A stretch of DNA of 64,000 bases from Lineus longissimus (GCF_910592395.1 NC_088310.1:16315501-16379500), one strand, 5' to 3'. Shown: positions 51,797 to 62,341, counted from the first letter of the stretch. Numbers and translations: made by a program. Notes: generated from the letters alone by a model not told the origin.

Positions 51797-52546
51797 AGAC
51801 CATATTTTGTTTCTGGATAGTTCTCTTTCATTCTTGGCAAATGAGTAGATGGACAGCAAACAGTTATAACCTTAACATTTCACCCAGACTGGTCAAAAAA
51901 TAAACTGTACAGAGCGGAAAGTGTCTGAATTCAATGCACCACGTCAACGTACACAAAAGCTTCCACTTTTAAAAATTTCGTTACGGAAAGATCATGTTTG
52001 GTTTAGAGGTGGAGACCAATAAAAACCAAACTTCATAGAAATCTGGTCAGTAGTTCGCACTCTAGCGTCCCGAACGATGCGGACAACATTTCCGAAGGGA
52101 CTATAATTAAAGCTGTTTTAACCAAATCACGTGATATACCTGTACTACATATCTTTGAAACGTTCTACCCTTATGGCGACCTCCAGTGACATTTTTCGCC
52201 CGGTTTCTGAGGTTTTTGTAGTTGTGTATGCAGACCTTGACATATGTCGATTTCATGAAGCAAAGTAAATATAGCAAAACAATTTCCCAATGTTCACTCC
52301 GAAAGCATTTTAAAGACTTTCTCGAAGGATGGACTCGGGAAATTAGCCTAGATAATAAAAATATTTGACTAGAGAGTTTGAGCAAATTTGGTCAGTTAAT
52401 TCATCATGGATTACACGTTTATTTTCCCTTGCCAGTTTCGCCTATCGTATCTTGTGAAAGCTGTTTCGAGGGCATCGTTATCAATATTCGCCGTGGTAAC
52501 TCTTTGATAAGGCAGTATAACAATGGAGTTTTGGCCTTGGTGCGAG
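51797..52546. other. Intergenic; nothing recognised
   Basis: AT-rich sequence with no gene or repeat that I can support. Confidence 0.5.
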
Positions 52547-52548
52547 TA

Positions 52549-53400
52549 TGGTAGGCCGTAGGGGACATCAATGCCGATTTAAGTTCTAGAACATAATTAT
52601 TTATTGTCTAGCACGTAAATCAGCCTATCACAGAGCAGGAATTTAGTTCTAGCACGTTAATCAACCAATTGCTGACCAGGAATAATGGTCTAGCACATAA
52701 ATCAGCCTATCACAGTGCAGGAATTAAGTTCTAGCACGTTAATCAACCAATCGCTGACCAGGAATAATGGTCTAGCACATAAATCAGCCTATCACAGTGC
52801 AGGAATTAAGTTCTAGCACGTTAATCAACCAATCGCTGACCAGGAATAATGGTCTAGCACATAAATAGCTATGGTGATTGGCATGAGGGCCGTGTTGGAC
52901 ATAAATTCATTACGGTCTAGAACATAAATCAGCCAATGGCAACCATCGTTTCAAACATTTCATATTTCCCGCGTGCCAAAAAAGTATCACAGGCAGCTCA
53001 GTTTATTTTACAACGACACTAACAACTATTATGGCCGCAGATAACACACCACGATTGCGCCCGGAAAATCACGAAGATATCCGAAGTAGACAATTTTTTT
53101 GAAACGATGGTTGCAATTGGCTGATTTATGTGCTAGACCATAATTCCTGTTCAGCGATTGGTTGATTAACGTGCTAGAACTAAATTCCTGCACTGTGATA
53201 GGCTGTTTTATGTGCTCGACCATTATTCCTGGTCAGCGATTGGTTGATTAACGTGCTAGAACTAAATTCCTGGTCAGCGATTGGTTGATTAACGTGCTAG
53301 AACTAAATTCCTGCACTGTGATAGGCTGATTTACGTGCTAGACAATAAATAATTATGTTCTAGAACTTAAATCGGCATTAATGTCCCCTACGGCCTACCA
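52549..53400. mobile_element. Foldback element with repeat-bearing long TIRs
   Basis: The left end TGGTAGGCCGTAGGGGACAT and its inverse at 53381-53400 are flanked by TA on each side. The arms extend about 300 bp and consist of 82-bp tandem units, each made of two related halves: TCTAGCACRTAAATCAGCCT...GTGCAGGAAT and TCTAGCACGTTAATCAACCA...CAGGAATAATGG. The left arm has about three units (phrase starts 52607, 52689, 52771, 52853) and the right arm has them inverted. The centre (about 52870-53095) is unique, non-coding sequence. Superfamily unknown. Confidence 0.85.
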
Positions 53401-53813
53401 TATGCGAGCGGTCTATGTTAAAAGATAATAGACAGTGTCTTCTGCATTCTTTTAATTAAGAAGTAAGAGGCAAAAAACATAATGATCTTAAATGAAACAA
53501 CTGCGTCAAATTGAAATGAGCCCAAAGTGTTCGAAATATTGTGACATACGATACTAGTAGGTGAGTGCATCATCTTTGTGTTTGCTACATCCAGCTGATT
53601 AACAGTCGAAGCGAACCGGACTGCGACAGTTTTTGCAAAATGTACAGTGTACATTTTCTACGCGCGCTGTCTACACAACGTAATAAAAGCTGTAACTGCA
53701 TGGAGTAGATGTATAACTCGTCTTGATTGTGCGGATGTAGGGGGGAGGGGGGGGGGGTATCTGTTTAGATGAGAATGTACATGTACGTGACGAGAATGCC
53801 TATACCTATAGTG

Positions 53814-55096
53814 TGTAATGTCCTTTGATTTGCCTTCTTTGGTACTCGATATACATGATAAGACCCCCTTTAGGAGGGGCTCTTAAGATACACGTGTGTA
53901 CGGGAGTACATAATGTAAATTAATGATGAGAAATAAAGAGAGTAACTGTATATCCTACAAACAATTTTTTTTGGTATTTTTCTGAATTAACTCCGTTGAG
54001 TTTACCGATTTCTCCGCGATCTTCCGGTGGTGGTTGCTATCCCATTGGTTGAAATTAAGTTAAATTAAATTTAAATTAATTTAAATCTTCATGGGAATTC
54101 GCTACATCATATGCCTAAGAAATTGGCCAATTATATTAATATTTTGATTAGAGAAATATCCGTCCTAAATAATGACAGAAAAGGGTGGTTTATTTCAATT
54201 TTGTGTCGACATGGTCGAGGTCACGTGACATAAACAAAACAATCGCACACACCCGTCCAAAAAGGCACTTTAAGAAAAACAAATACGTTTTTCCTGCTTA
54301 AAACCACACTGACGACTAAGTTATTTTGGTCCACTACCCAAATCTGAAGTATCAAAATGAATTACAAACTAGAACTAGCTCTAGCAAAAGTTGCGTGAAA
54401 AATTCGGGTGAGCGACATTCTGAACCCTAGCGGCCAATAATTAAACTACTTTCAGCCGTCTGCTCCGGTCTCGTTAGGGAGTTTTTCCCAAATGTACGCG
54501 ATGATGACGTGCCCCATTAACAGGACGTAACATCTATTTTAAAATGCGTTTCCAAAGTGAATGCATGAGGACAATCCATTTAAGTGTCGTATATCACTGG
54601 AAACGCCCGATTCCCGTGAATAAGGACAATCACAATGTATTACATTACCAAAACAAAAATGTGTCGGAAGGAACTATATGGATGGTCCCATCGCACCCCC
54701 CCCCTCCAGCAGTATGACACAGAAGGGCTAGTTGACTGTCCACCGGGGGGGGGGGGTTTGGGGGAGCTTCCCCCCAACGCACTGGTAAAAACCTATGTCG
54801 ACGGAGGGGGGTTTGGGGGTGTCCCCCCATTGTAACAGCTGTAGTTGTTAGAGCTTGCACTTAACATATGCTCGTAGGGGGGTTCGGGGGAGCTCCCCCG
54901 ACCTAAAGGGGGGCTCACTAAGTCCTTGACTTTACATATTATAGTAAACTAATGAACTTGCAAATCGGCTGTAATGTTCAACTCGTACTTTATTGTCTCG
55001 TCTCGCTCGTCGACTACAATAACAACAACAATGCACCGTTTTCGCCCCGGCCGCAACACGGGCCGAAGACAGATTGGGGTGGCTCGGGACACCACA
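53814..55096 (-). repeat. 3' LTR, split by a 1081-bp insertion
   Basis: The LTR pieces 53814-53860 and 54942-55096 together match the 202-bp 5' LTR, with 3 differences in all. Sequence at 53861-54941 is absent from the 5' LTR. Confidence 0.92.
53861..54941. mobile_element. Insertion inside the 3' LTR, with G-tract hairpins
   Basis: This 1081-bp insertion begins AGACCCCCTTTAGGAGGGG and, near its other end, has CGACCTAAAGGGGGGCT, a weak inverse match. ACATGATA before it and ACATATTA at its end may be a diverged 8-bp duplication. At 54720-54910 it holds three G-rich foldbacks of the form GGGTTTGGGGGAGCTTCCCC and an AT-rich palindromic stretch at about 54056-54090. No coding frame of note. Class unknown. 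Confidence 0.65.
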
Positions 55097-55107
55097 CCAT
55101 CCCCCAC
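55097..55107 (-). other. Polypurine tract
   Basis: GTGGGGGATGG on the minus strand lies directly before the 3' LTR (TGTGGTG...), the expected plus-strand primer position. Confidence 0.75.
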
Positions 55108-55108
55108 A

Positions 55109-55857
55109 AAATTTGGTCAGTGTGTAACTGACCACAATGTAACAGAATTCAATTCACTAACATAACAGGGCTTTCATATGTTACCCAAACATAAAACACA
55201 AGGACACCATTGTAACGCAATGGAACAATTAACTATCCCTATACAACATTATCTCAAACAAAACAAAGTACGGCACAATGTTCAGAAATAAGTATGTTAA
55301 TCAGCATACACAGACAAGGGATTACTACAAGTAATAAAACACAAAAATAAGAGTTAACGTCTTGCTGAGTTGGGTAGGGATTATCCTCCATCGTGTCCAT
55401 CCTCAGTATTGTCTTCTCCAAAATCATGATAATAATAATACTGAAATGATTTTATAATTATCAAATATCAAAAACACCATTACTAGCTCCGATCCTTAGC
55501 AATAAAATACACAAAACTATAGATCCAAGTACACGAAATAGTACATGAAATGAGTCCTGAGTCCATTTCTCTGCATAGAACAAGGATATACAAACACAAC
55601 AAATATATCCAAAAATAGTCTTAACATGTGTTGATCAAACACACCAAACGAACAGATAGTCTCTATAGGCTTCCCTCAGTGCACTACTAAATGAATTTAA
55701 AAGTCTCTTATCCATTTACTAAGTCCTTATTGCTTCAGAAAGAAAATCCTCCTGTGAGCGGCAGATCAAAGGCACCTTAGTACCCTGGCATGAGGTAATG
55801 TAAATCTACACCTCTCCCTTACAGGAATTGTTTAAAGCTACAAACAGGTTTTCACTA
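55109..55857 (-). other. Retrotransposon 3' untranslated region
   Basis: This is AT-rich sequence between the integrase stop and the polypurine tract, with no envelope-like or other gene. Confidence 0.7.
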
Positions 55858-57639
55858 TTAAGTCATTGCTGAGATGCGCTTCAATTTTAACTTTCTGGCG
55901 CGCTTGAGCCATCGCATTTTGTTCTGTTGCATTGATGCGGAATCGCGTTGGTTTGTGTCACGCGCGGCGCAATCGATTGACAAACGGAAACGTGCAGGCC
56001 TCTGAATATCATTACGTGGTCTTAAGCAATATTTGTTCATGGGTACTTCGTCTGCTTGATCATACACAGATGAATCAATTGAAGAGGCGGTGCCATCCAG
56101 GTCTGGGTTTGGAATATCTATTGCAGATTCCCCATCTGGTGGATCTACTGCTCCATCTGATGGTCCCATCCCTGGACGTTGCACGTCGGGGGAACCAGAT
56201 TGAGAGTTAGGGGTACCAAAGCGGCCCTTCCCTTCTGGTGTATCTAAAGCAGCACCAAGAGGGTCCCTCAAATCTGGTCTTGACATCTGCTTGTCTTGTC
56301 CACGAGATTCTGGGGTTTCTTCGCAAGACCTTCCTATAGGCAGTTTCAAAAATTCTAAAGGCATAGTCTCTACCTCTTCTTCAGACTCAGTCTCAGAGTT
56401 CTCAGCAGCTGACTCAATTTCAAGTTTCTCAATGAAATCCTTCTTCGCTGATGTTTTATTAGGATGATCATCCACCCGACGTGGCTCATCCTCCGTTCTA
56501 ATGTAGAAGCGCCGCAAGTTGTTCAGATGGACCACTTTTGTTTGCTTGGTTTTCCCATCGAGAGGCACAATCCTATAGTTCACCTCTGATATCTTTTCCT
56601 TAATCTTATAAGGTCCCTTCCATGGCTTGTGGAACTTGTTAACCTCATCATGCCGAAGATGATAGTCTCTCAAGAGGACTAAATCATCCTGGGAAAAAGA
56701 AGAATCTTTCATCTTCTGGTCATAGTACTGTCGCTGTCGCCTCTGAGCCGTCTTCAGGTTGTCCCTTGCATTTCGATATGATGTTTCAATTTTCTCTCGG
56801 AGATCCTTCACATATAGTGTTGTTTCTGGGGAAGCAGAGCCACATGTAGATGTTCCAATCATAAGGTCAAGAGGTATTTGCATTTCAGCTCCGAAAGTCA
56901 TTGCAAAAGGAGTTTCCTTTGTTGACTCATGTATACTGGACCTATATGCCATGAGTGCTGATGGTAATCTGTCATCCCAATCCCGTCCCTTTTCATCTAC
57001 GTTGCATTGCGGGTGATATGCAGTTGTCCTAGTCTTCTCAATGCCTAATAAGCTGCACATCTCTCCGAATATTTTTGATTCAAAATTCCCCCCTTGGTCG
57101 GAATGTATACCCTCGGGTGCACCAAAACGCGAGACATATTCGTTGACTAGAACTCTTGCACAGGTGGATACTTTCTGATTTTTCATTGGCCATGCCTCGG
57201 GCCACTTGGTGAACGCATCTTCCACCACCATGATATAACGGTTTCCCCTTCTGGAGGGTGGATTAATGGGCCCCACAAAATCGATATGCAACCTTTGGTT
57301 TCGTCTGCCCACTGGAATACTCTGTAAGGGGGCTCTTATTCCCTTGGGTGGTGATTTGCATTTCTGACACTTGGGGCATGTGCGAACAAAGTCTTCAACT
57401 AAACGCTTTAAGCCTGGTCGCCAGCAGCGAGATCGAAGTTTGGCATAGGTCTTCCTCATTCCCAAATGGCCACCAGCAAAGCCTTCGTGAGCTTGAACTA
57501 AGACTGGCTTTATCAATGGGAGAACCAAACGGCTTTGAGTTGACTGGTCCGGAGACTTGAAATACAAAACTCCCTCCTCTAGTTCCAACAATTGTCTCTG
57601 GGCCCAAACTGCCCGTGTCCGAGTACTGCATCCTTGCAA
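55858..57639 (-). pseudogene. pol: Integrase with deleted catalytic segment
   Basis: A long frame with no ATG start, read as the continuation of pol. It has an HHCC zinc-binding domain (AHEGFAGGHLG ... CPKCQKC), catalytic-core Asp residues in LHIDFVGPI and GIHSDQGGNF, then TAYHPQCN, which runs directly into WDDRLPSALMAYR. The stretch of some 20 residues that normally carries the catalytic Glu is missing. A GPY/F-like module (KPWKGPYKIKEKIS) and a long acidic, Pro-rich tail follow. The enzyme should be dead although the frame is otherwise open for 593 codons. Confidence 0.9.
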
Positions 57640-57653
57640 AACACTTTGTGGAA

Positions 57654-58838
57654 TTATTGTCTCTTTGGAAAGGACATGCTGATAAACTCGTTGATTTCAG
57701 GGTCATTGACCTGAGCTTGTCCAATTTTCTCAGCGGTCCAATCCATAGGCAGTTCCACTGGGGTTGGTACTTTTCTCTGTGGCTTGGACTTTGCACTTGG
57801 TTTTGCCTGGGTCACTGCTACACTTGCTAGGTTCACCGACTGAGTTTTTCTGTCCATTGGCGTTTGCTGATCGATTCTCTTTTTGTCAGTTGGCCCACAT
57901 GATGGGCAATCTCCATGTTGTCTGACTCTACTGGGCTTTCTAGACAGGGCATCAACATTCCCGTGTAGCCTTCCTGCACGATGTTCAATCTTAAAATCAA
58001 ACTCGGCTAGGCACTCGAGCCATCTGGCCACCTGTCCGGATGGGTCTTTGAAATTAAGCAGCCACCGGAGCGCAATGTTATCTGTTCGGACCAAGAACCT
58101 TTTTCCCAGGAGAAAGTACCTGAAATGCTTAACAAATTTCACGAGAGCTAACTTTTTCCACCGTGTGGTGCAGTAATTATTTTCTCCACCTTGCAAACTC
58201 TTGCTGCCGTATGCGATCACCCTTTCAGAGCCATCTTCTTGACGCTGGGACAAAACGGCACCTACAGCAAAGTCACTGGCATTAGTGTCCAAGACAAAGA
58301 GACCCGCATCTTCGGAGAAGTCAGGGTATGCTAAGACTGGTGCCTCAATCAATGCTTTCTTCAGTTTGGAAAATGACTGTTCACAGGCTTCTGTCCATTC
58401 GAAAATTGCATCCTTTCCAGTCAACTGGTGAAGTGGGGCTGCTATCTCTGAGTAGTTCTTCTCATACTTTTGATAATATACAGCCAAGCCCATGAAAGAT
58501 CTTACTTCACCCACTTCCTTTGGAGTTGGCCATTCTTGGACCTGACGTACCTTTTCAAAGTCAGTGGCGATCCCGTCCTTGGACACAACATGTCCCAACC
58601 ATTTCAGACTCCGTCGCAGCAACTTACACTTCACTGGCTTCAACTTCATGTTGGCCTTCCTGAGGCGCTCAAAAACCTCTCGTAACTGCTGAATCTGCCG
58701 GTCAAACGATGGTGTATGTACGATTATGTCATCCAAGTACACGAGACAGTACTCTACCCCCCCCCCCCTAGCACGATGTTCATGAGCCTGGTAAAAGTTG
58801 CTGGGGCTCCAGTCAGACCAAATGGCATGGCCAACCAC
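57654..58838 (-). pseudogene. pol: Reverse transcriptase C-terminal part and RNase H
   Basis: The RT palm with YLDD (about 58726-58737), thumb and connection are followed by an RNase H domain with FVLDTNASDFAVGAVLSQ, YGSKSL and the VDALSR end. The frame meets the upstream RT frame in a G10 run (plus-strand C10 at about 58761-58770), so a homopolymer slip is the likely break. The final residues before the stop at 57654 are out of frame relative to the integrase, which indicates a small indel near 57665. Confidence 0.9.
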
Positions 58839-58900
58839 TCATATTGCTTAACTCCTCACACAAATCCTGTTTTCTCTCGATCCTCGGGAGCCACGCCCAC

Positions 58901-59512
58901 TTACCAGTAGCCACTGGCACAATCAAGGCTGCTGAACCAACAGGACCCAGCCAGTCCTCCAAGTGTATCATCTATTCTTGGCAGTGGTTGGGCTGACTTC
59001 ACAGTGCACTCATTTAGCTTTCGGTAGTCTACACATAGGCGAAAACTCCCATCATGCTTCCTAGCCAGTACGATAGGCGAGCTCCATGGTCCAGTAGACT
59101 CCTTTATGAGATTTTTGTCCAAGAGGTCTTTGGTTGTCTCATCAACAAAATGTTGTTGGTGGGGTGGTACCCTCCTTGGCCTCTGTTTGATCGGGACAGC
59201 ATCTCCTGTGTTTATCCGATGTTCAACCACTGTGGTGTGCCCAATATCCAGATCATCCATTGAGAAAATATCCTGATATTCCGCTATGAGGGAAATCAGC
59301 GTGGCACGCTGTGACCCAGTCAGATCTATCTCGTCTATTTCCAATTTTTCCAACAGTTTTCCAAGTCTTTCTGATTGCACAGGAGACTGGACAGGGTCTG
59401 GAGTACAAGGCGTCCCAACACTGGTTACTGCTATGGAGGCTGCAGCCAAGTGTCCCTGTCCGAGTATGGGAGAGTATACAGCTAGGGTCTGGGGTACAAA
59501 GCGTCCCAGCAA
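58901..59512 (-). pseudogene. pol: Reverse transcriptase, N-terminal part
   Basis: This contains the pre-RT linker and the first RT motifs: KQRPRRVPPHQQ, STGPWSSPIVLARKHDGSFR, LCVDYRKLNE and SLDCASGYW with a catalytic Asp. It stops at TAA directly after the SGYW motif, and a TGA follows about 17 codons later in the same frame. It is separated from the protease frame by the 91-bp duplication. Confidence 0.9.
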
Positions 59513-60533
59513 TGGTTGCTGCTATATCAGCTGCAGCCAAGTGTTCCTGTTCCTCTCCATTCTCCCTGGCCCCCACATGTTTGTCGTCCTGATGTCCACT
59601 TATTTCTGTGACTGGGTGAAACCATCCCAATGTCTGATTGGTCCTCATCCTAATAGGGCTATCTGTGAAATTGGCCACACGAATGGGGAGTTTGCCATGG
59701 TTTGACTTCACCAAAGTACGCCCTGTCGTGAACGATGTCGGGCCCCTTCTTGCTTCAATCATTCCTGGTGTCAGATGACTAGCTTCACCTCCCCTAGCAA
59801 GTTTTCCTGGCACAATCATCTCAGTCTGTGCTGGGATCTTCACAGATCGCCCAAGGAGTGCTCGACAAATCTTAAGTTCATCTCTTTGGTGACGCAATGG
59901 GATTTCTTCATTGCCAACCTCCAATGTAGCACTTTCATATCGCATGGTACACTGGTGCTTTGCAAAGAAGTCGCTTCCCAAAAGACACGGGTGGCATAGC
60001 TTCTTGACCACCACCACTGGAAGACAGTAAACATTGGATCCAATCTGTAAATCGGCATCAACCATCCCCATAATGTGCAAGTCTTCCTTGGTGGCTGACA
60101 TCAGGGATCCCATTGCAGGTTCAAGGGTTTTCTTGGCCGAATCGAGACGGTCCGATAAATCACTACTGATCAGTGTTACTGCTGCTCCAGTATCCAAAAG
60201 CATGGAAGTTGACTGGTCGTTTACCTTACCACTCAAATAGAGGCTGCTTTCAGCCAGCTGTATACTCCCAATAGTGACGTGTGAATGCCCAGGCTTGGGC
60301 TCAAACACTGTCGCTTTAGGGTTCAACATTGAATTCTCCACCAATGTTGAATTTTCTGCTGGGCTAACCTTGTTTTCTTCTTGGACAACTGAATCTACAT
60401 GTGGGGCCACTACTGCTTCTTCGGGACTGTGCTGCCCCTCGACAATCCCGCCGCCTCGTTTCCCTGCTTGTTGGGGCAATCTTTGGAAATGTGGCCTTTC
60501 AAGTGGCATGTGAAACACTCGTTTTGAAAGCAT
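59253..60533 (-). CDS. pol: Retrotransposon protease region
   Basis: This frame overlaps the end of gag by 124 nt in -1 and has no good ATG of its own, so it should be reached by frameshifting at 60458-60464. It encodes an aspartic protease with LLDTGAAVTLISSDL (about 60165-60210) and the LGSDFFAKH segment typical of the second half. The protease itself looks intact. Beyond about 59480 the frame is lost because of a 91-bp tandem duplication, and the last roughly 75 codons to the stop at 59253 are out-of-frame sequence. Confidence 0.85.
   Translation of the reverse strand: MLSKRVFHMPLERPHFQRLPQQAGKRGGGIVEGQHSPEEAVVAPHVDSVVQEENKVSPAENSTLVENSMLNPKATVFEPKPGHSHVTIGSIQLAESSLYLSGKVNDQSTSMLLDTGAAVTLISSDLSDRLDSAKKTLEPAMGSLMSATKEDLHIMGMVDADLQIGSNVYCLPVVVVKKLCHPCLLGSDFFAKHQCTMRYESATLEVGNEEIPLRHQRDELKICRALLGRSVKIPAQTEMIVPGKLARGGEASHLTPGMIEARRGPTSFTTGRTLVKSNHGKLPIRVANFTDSPIRMRTNQTLGWFHPVTEISGHQDDKHVGARENGEEQEHLAAADIAATIAGTLCTPDPSCILSHTRTGTLGCSLHSSNQCWDALYSRPCPVSCAIRKTWKTVGKIGNRRDRSDWVTACHADFPHSGISGYFLNG
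59394..59575. repeat. 91-bp tandem duplication in pol
   Basis: GGGTCTGGAGTACAAGGCGT... at 59394 recurs as GGGTCTGGGGTACAAAGCGT... at 59485. Both encode HLAAA-type sequence ending CTPDP on the minus strand. As 91 is not divisible by 3, it shifts the reading frame between protease and reverse transcriptase. The copies have diverged at several positions. Confidence 0.85.
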
Positions 60534-61462
60534 CGCCGAAATCTGTGATCACCGCCGCAGGTTTTGCAACCATCTCTTTTACTGGTACTGTGGTTTCCCT
60601 TTTGGCCTTCCAATCGCAAGATTCTCTCATTCATGGTGGTCAACAATTCTAATACCTTGGACATATCGGACATATCGGAGTTCTCCGCCGGCTTTGGCGC
60701 AACGCTCGCCACTTTCTGTTTTGGCTTGGCCACCTCCTGCTGGCTCGACTCACTTGCCCCCTTTTTCATCACTAGTTGGGCTGCCTCTAGTTGCCTAACC
60801 TTGCGAATGGCCTCGCTCAGGGTGGCGGGTGAACTCATTAGCAGCTGCTGTTTGACTGCATCTTCTGCTGTGACTCCGAGAAGAAACTGGTCAAGGGCCA
60901 TTTCTTGTTGTAGTTCGAACCCACTACTTGGGTACGCGTTAAGGGCAAGTTCTTGGAGGGCATCTGAGAAAGTCTCGTATGTTTCATTTCCACGCTGTAC
61001 TCTGGCCCTCATCTGTAACTTGTAATCCTCCCTTGAGGTATTATGAAATCGCTTCATTAGTCGAGTACAAAAATCCTCGTAGGATAGGCTTTCCTCCAGG
61101 TGTAAATTGTTGACCGCAACATAAGCCTGATGTTCAAGTCTTGAAAGGAGTTGTTCCCGACGCTGTTCATCAGGGATCTTGGCTAACTTCACAAAGTTGT
61201 CAAACCTTTCCAGCCAAATTCGGAAGTTTTGATTTAACTGGAAATTTTTCGGTGCCTGAATTTTCACATTTGCGGCGGTGGTTGAAGCTGTAGTTGCCTT
61301 CACTGTTTCTGGCCCCATTTTGGTCCTCATCAGGTTGGTGAATGTTTCCAAAAATTCTGTCATAGCATCAGGATTAGCCTCTGCCCCTTTAGGGGTTCCA
61401 CCTGGCCTCATCAGTTGCCTCGGGGTAGTCGCCCCCCTTCCACGTCCTATTGGAGTATCCAT
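60410..61462 (-). CDS. gag: Retrotransposon Gag with two zinc knuckles
   Basis: 350 residues, intact. The start chosen is the first ATG in the frame (MDTPIGRGRG). A capsid-like retrotransposon gag region in the middle includes FRIWLERFDNF and MALDQFLLGV. It is followed by a coiled-coil-prone segment and two nucleic-acid-binding knuckles, CKTCGGDHRFRRC (299-311, CX2CX3HX4C) and CFTCHLKGHISKDC (316-329, CX2CX4HX4C). Gag packages the element RNA in virus-like particles (family knowledge). The GGGAAAC heptamer near its 3' end lies in register for a -1 shift into protease. Confidence 0.9.
   Translation of the reverse strand: MDTPIGRGRGATTPRQLMRPGGTPKGAEANPDAMTEFLETFTNLMRTKMGPETVKATTASTTAANVKIQAPKNFQLNQNFRIWLERFDNFVKLAKIPDEQRREQLLSRLEHQAYVAVNNLHLEESLSYEDFCTRLMKRFHNTSREDYKLQMRARVQRGNETYETFSDALQELALNAYPSSGFELQQEMALDQFLLGVTAEDAVKQQLLMSSPATLSEAIRKVRQLEAAQLVMKKGASESSQQEVAKPKQKVASVAPKPAENSDMSDMSKVLELLTTMNERILRLEGQKGNHSTSKRDGCKTCGGDHRFRRCFQNECFTCHLKGHISKDCPNKQGNEAAGLSRGSTVPKKQ
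60458..60464 (-). promoter_or_regulatory. -1 ribosomal frameshift heptamer GGGAAAC
   Basis: On the minus strand GGGAAAC lies exactly in X XXY YYZ register with gag codons. The protease frame, which is -1 to gag, is open across it and continues downstream. GC-rich sequence after it (GGCGGCGGGATTGTCGAGGG) could form the usual downstream structure. GGGAAAC is a known retroviral-type slippery sequence. Confidence 0.75.
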
Positions 61463-62116
61463 AATCACACTAATAGACCTACTTTCTAACAGAACACACT
61501 TTCTGTCTCCAAAAATAAACCCTTCAGACTTGTGAACTCCCACAAAATAGGCCCGCAACCACAGCTCAGTGGACTTAACCTGACCAAAATTTATTTATTG
61601 ATCTTGCAATAATCTGCTCCCCACTGACACACTATACTACTATCAATGTATCTGTGACGACATGCCAGCGTATCGAACTCACTTCGGAAACTTAGATCAC
61701 CACGATTTCAGAACAGTGCATAATAATATCAAAAACAGTTCACCCTAACCGGCCTCCGTACAAAAACGAGCATGGGGAGCAAAAAGAGTTTGCCCTAACC
61801 GGCCTCCGTATAAAAACGAGCATGGGTTGGTCAATACGAACGCACGTACAATTACAAACGCAGTTTTCGGCTCTATTTTTGCTGTCACGAGTCTGCAACT
61901 AGCTTACACATCATGTGCACATGCTAAATTACCGTAAGCAAGTTTCTATACACGTTGCTTCATTGTATTTGACGGCGGCACAAACAGGACAAATCTAGCT
62001 ATGGTCTCCCATTATGTTTACATGCATTGAATCAGAATACGCGGGTCGAGCGCGGCAACCGAGCGCGATGACACAACCATTCCTGCCTTCAAATTTTAAT
62101 TTGGGTTCTTTTTAAA
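61463..62116 (-). other. Retrotransposon leader with a 51-bp repeat
   Basis: This is the untranslated leader between primer site and gag. CTAACCGGCCTCCGTAYAAA, then AACGAGCATGG, occurs twice (from about 61747 and 61798), a 51-bp direct repeat. The open frame continues 96 nt upstream of the gag ATG without another ATG. Confidence 0.6.
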
Positions 62117-62134
62117 TCCCATACGCTGTCACCA
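62117..62134 (-). other. Primer-binding site
   Basis: On the minus strand TGGTGACAGCGTATGGGA starts one base after the LTR. A TGG start, complementary to tRNA CCA, is usual. The matching tRNA cannot be named with confidence. Confidence 0.6.
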
Positions 62135-62135
62135 C

Positions 62136-62337
62136 TGTAATGTCCTTTGATTTGCCTTCTTTGGTACTCGATATACATGATATAGTGAACTAATGAACTT
62201 GCAAATCGGCTTTAATGTTTAACTCGTACTTTATTGTCTCGTCTCGCTCGTCGACTACAATAACAACAACAATGCACCGTTTTCGCCCCGGCCGCAACAC
62301 GGGCCGAAGACAGATTGGGGTGGCTCGGGACACCACA
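62136..62337 (-). repeat. 5' LTR of the retrotransposon
   Basis: 202 bp; on the minus strand it starts TGTGGTGTCCCGAGCCACCC and ends GGACATTACA. It includes AATAAAGTACGAG, a likely polyadenylation signal of the element. It is nearly identical to the two parts of the 3' LTR. Confidence 0.93.
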
Positions 62338-62341
62338 AGTG

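Larger units (their letters stand above)
53814..62337 (-). mobile_element. Ty3/Gypsy LTR retrotransposon, defective
   Basis: The element reads on the minus strand: 5' LTR 62136-62337, primer-binding site, gag, protease, reverse transcriptase, RNase H, integrase, polypurine tract, 3' LTR 53814-55096. The gene order (integrase after RNase H) identifies Ty3/Gypsy. AGTG flanks both ends (53810-53813, 62338-62341) as target duplication. The LTRs begin TG and end CA and differ at only 3 of 202 positions, so the insertion is fairly young, yet pol carries several disabling lesions and the 3' LTR holds a 1081-bp insertion. No envelope-like gene was seen. Confidence 0.93.

Noticed and set aside
57348-57560. 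Plus-strand frames opposite the retrotransposon
   Set aside because: Shadows of pol on the other strand, without independent features.
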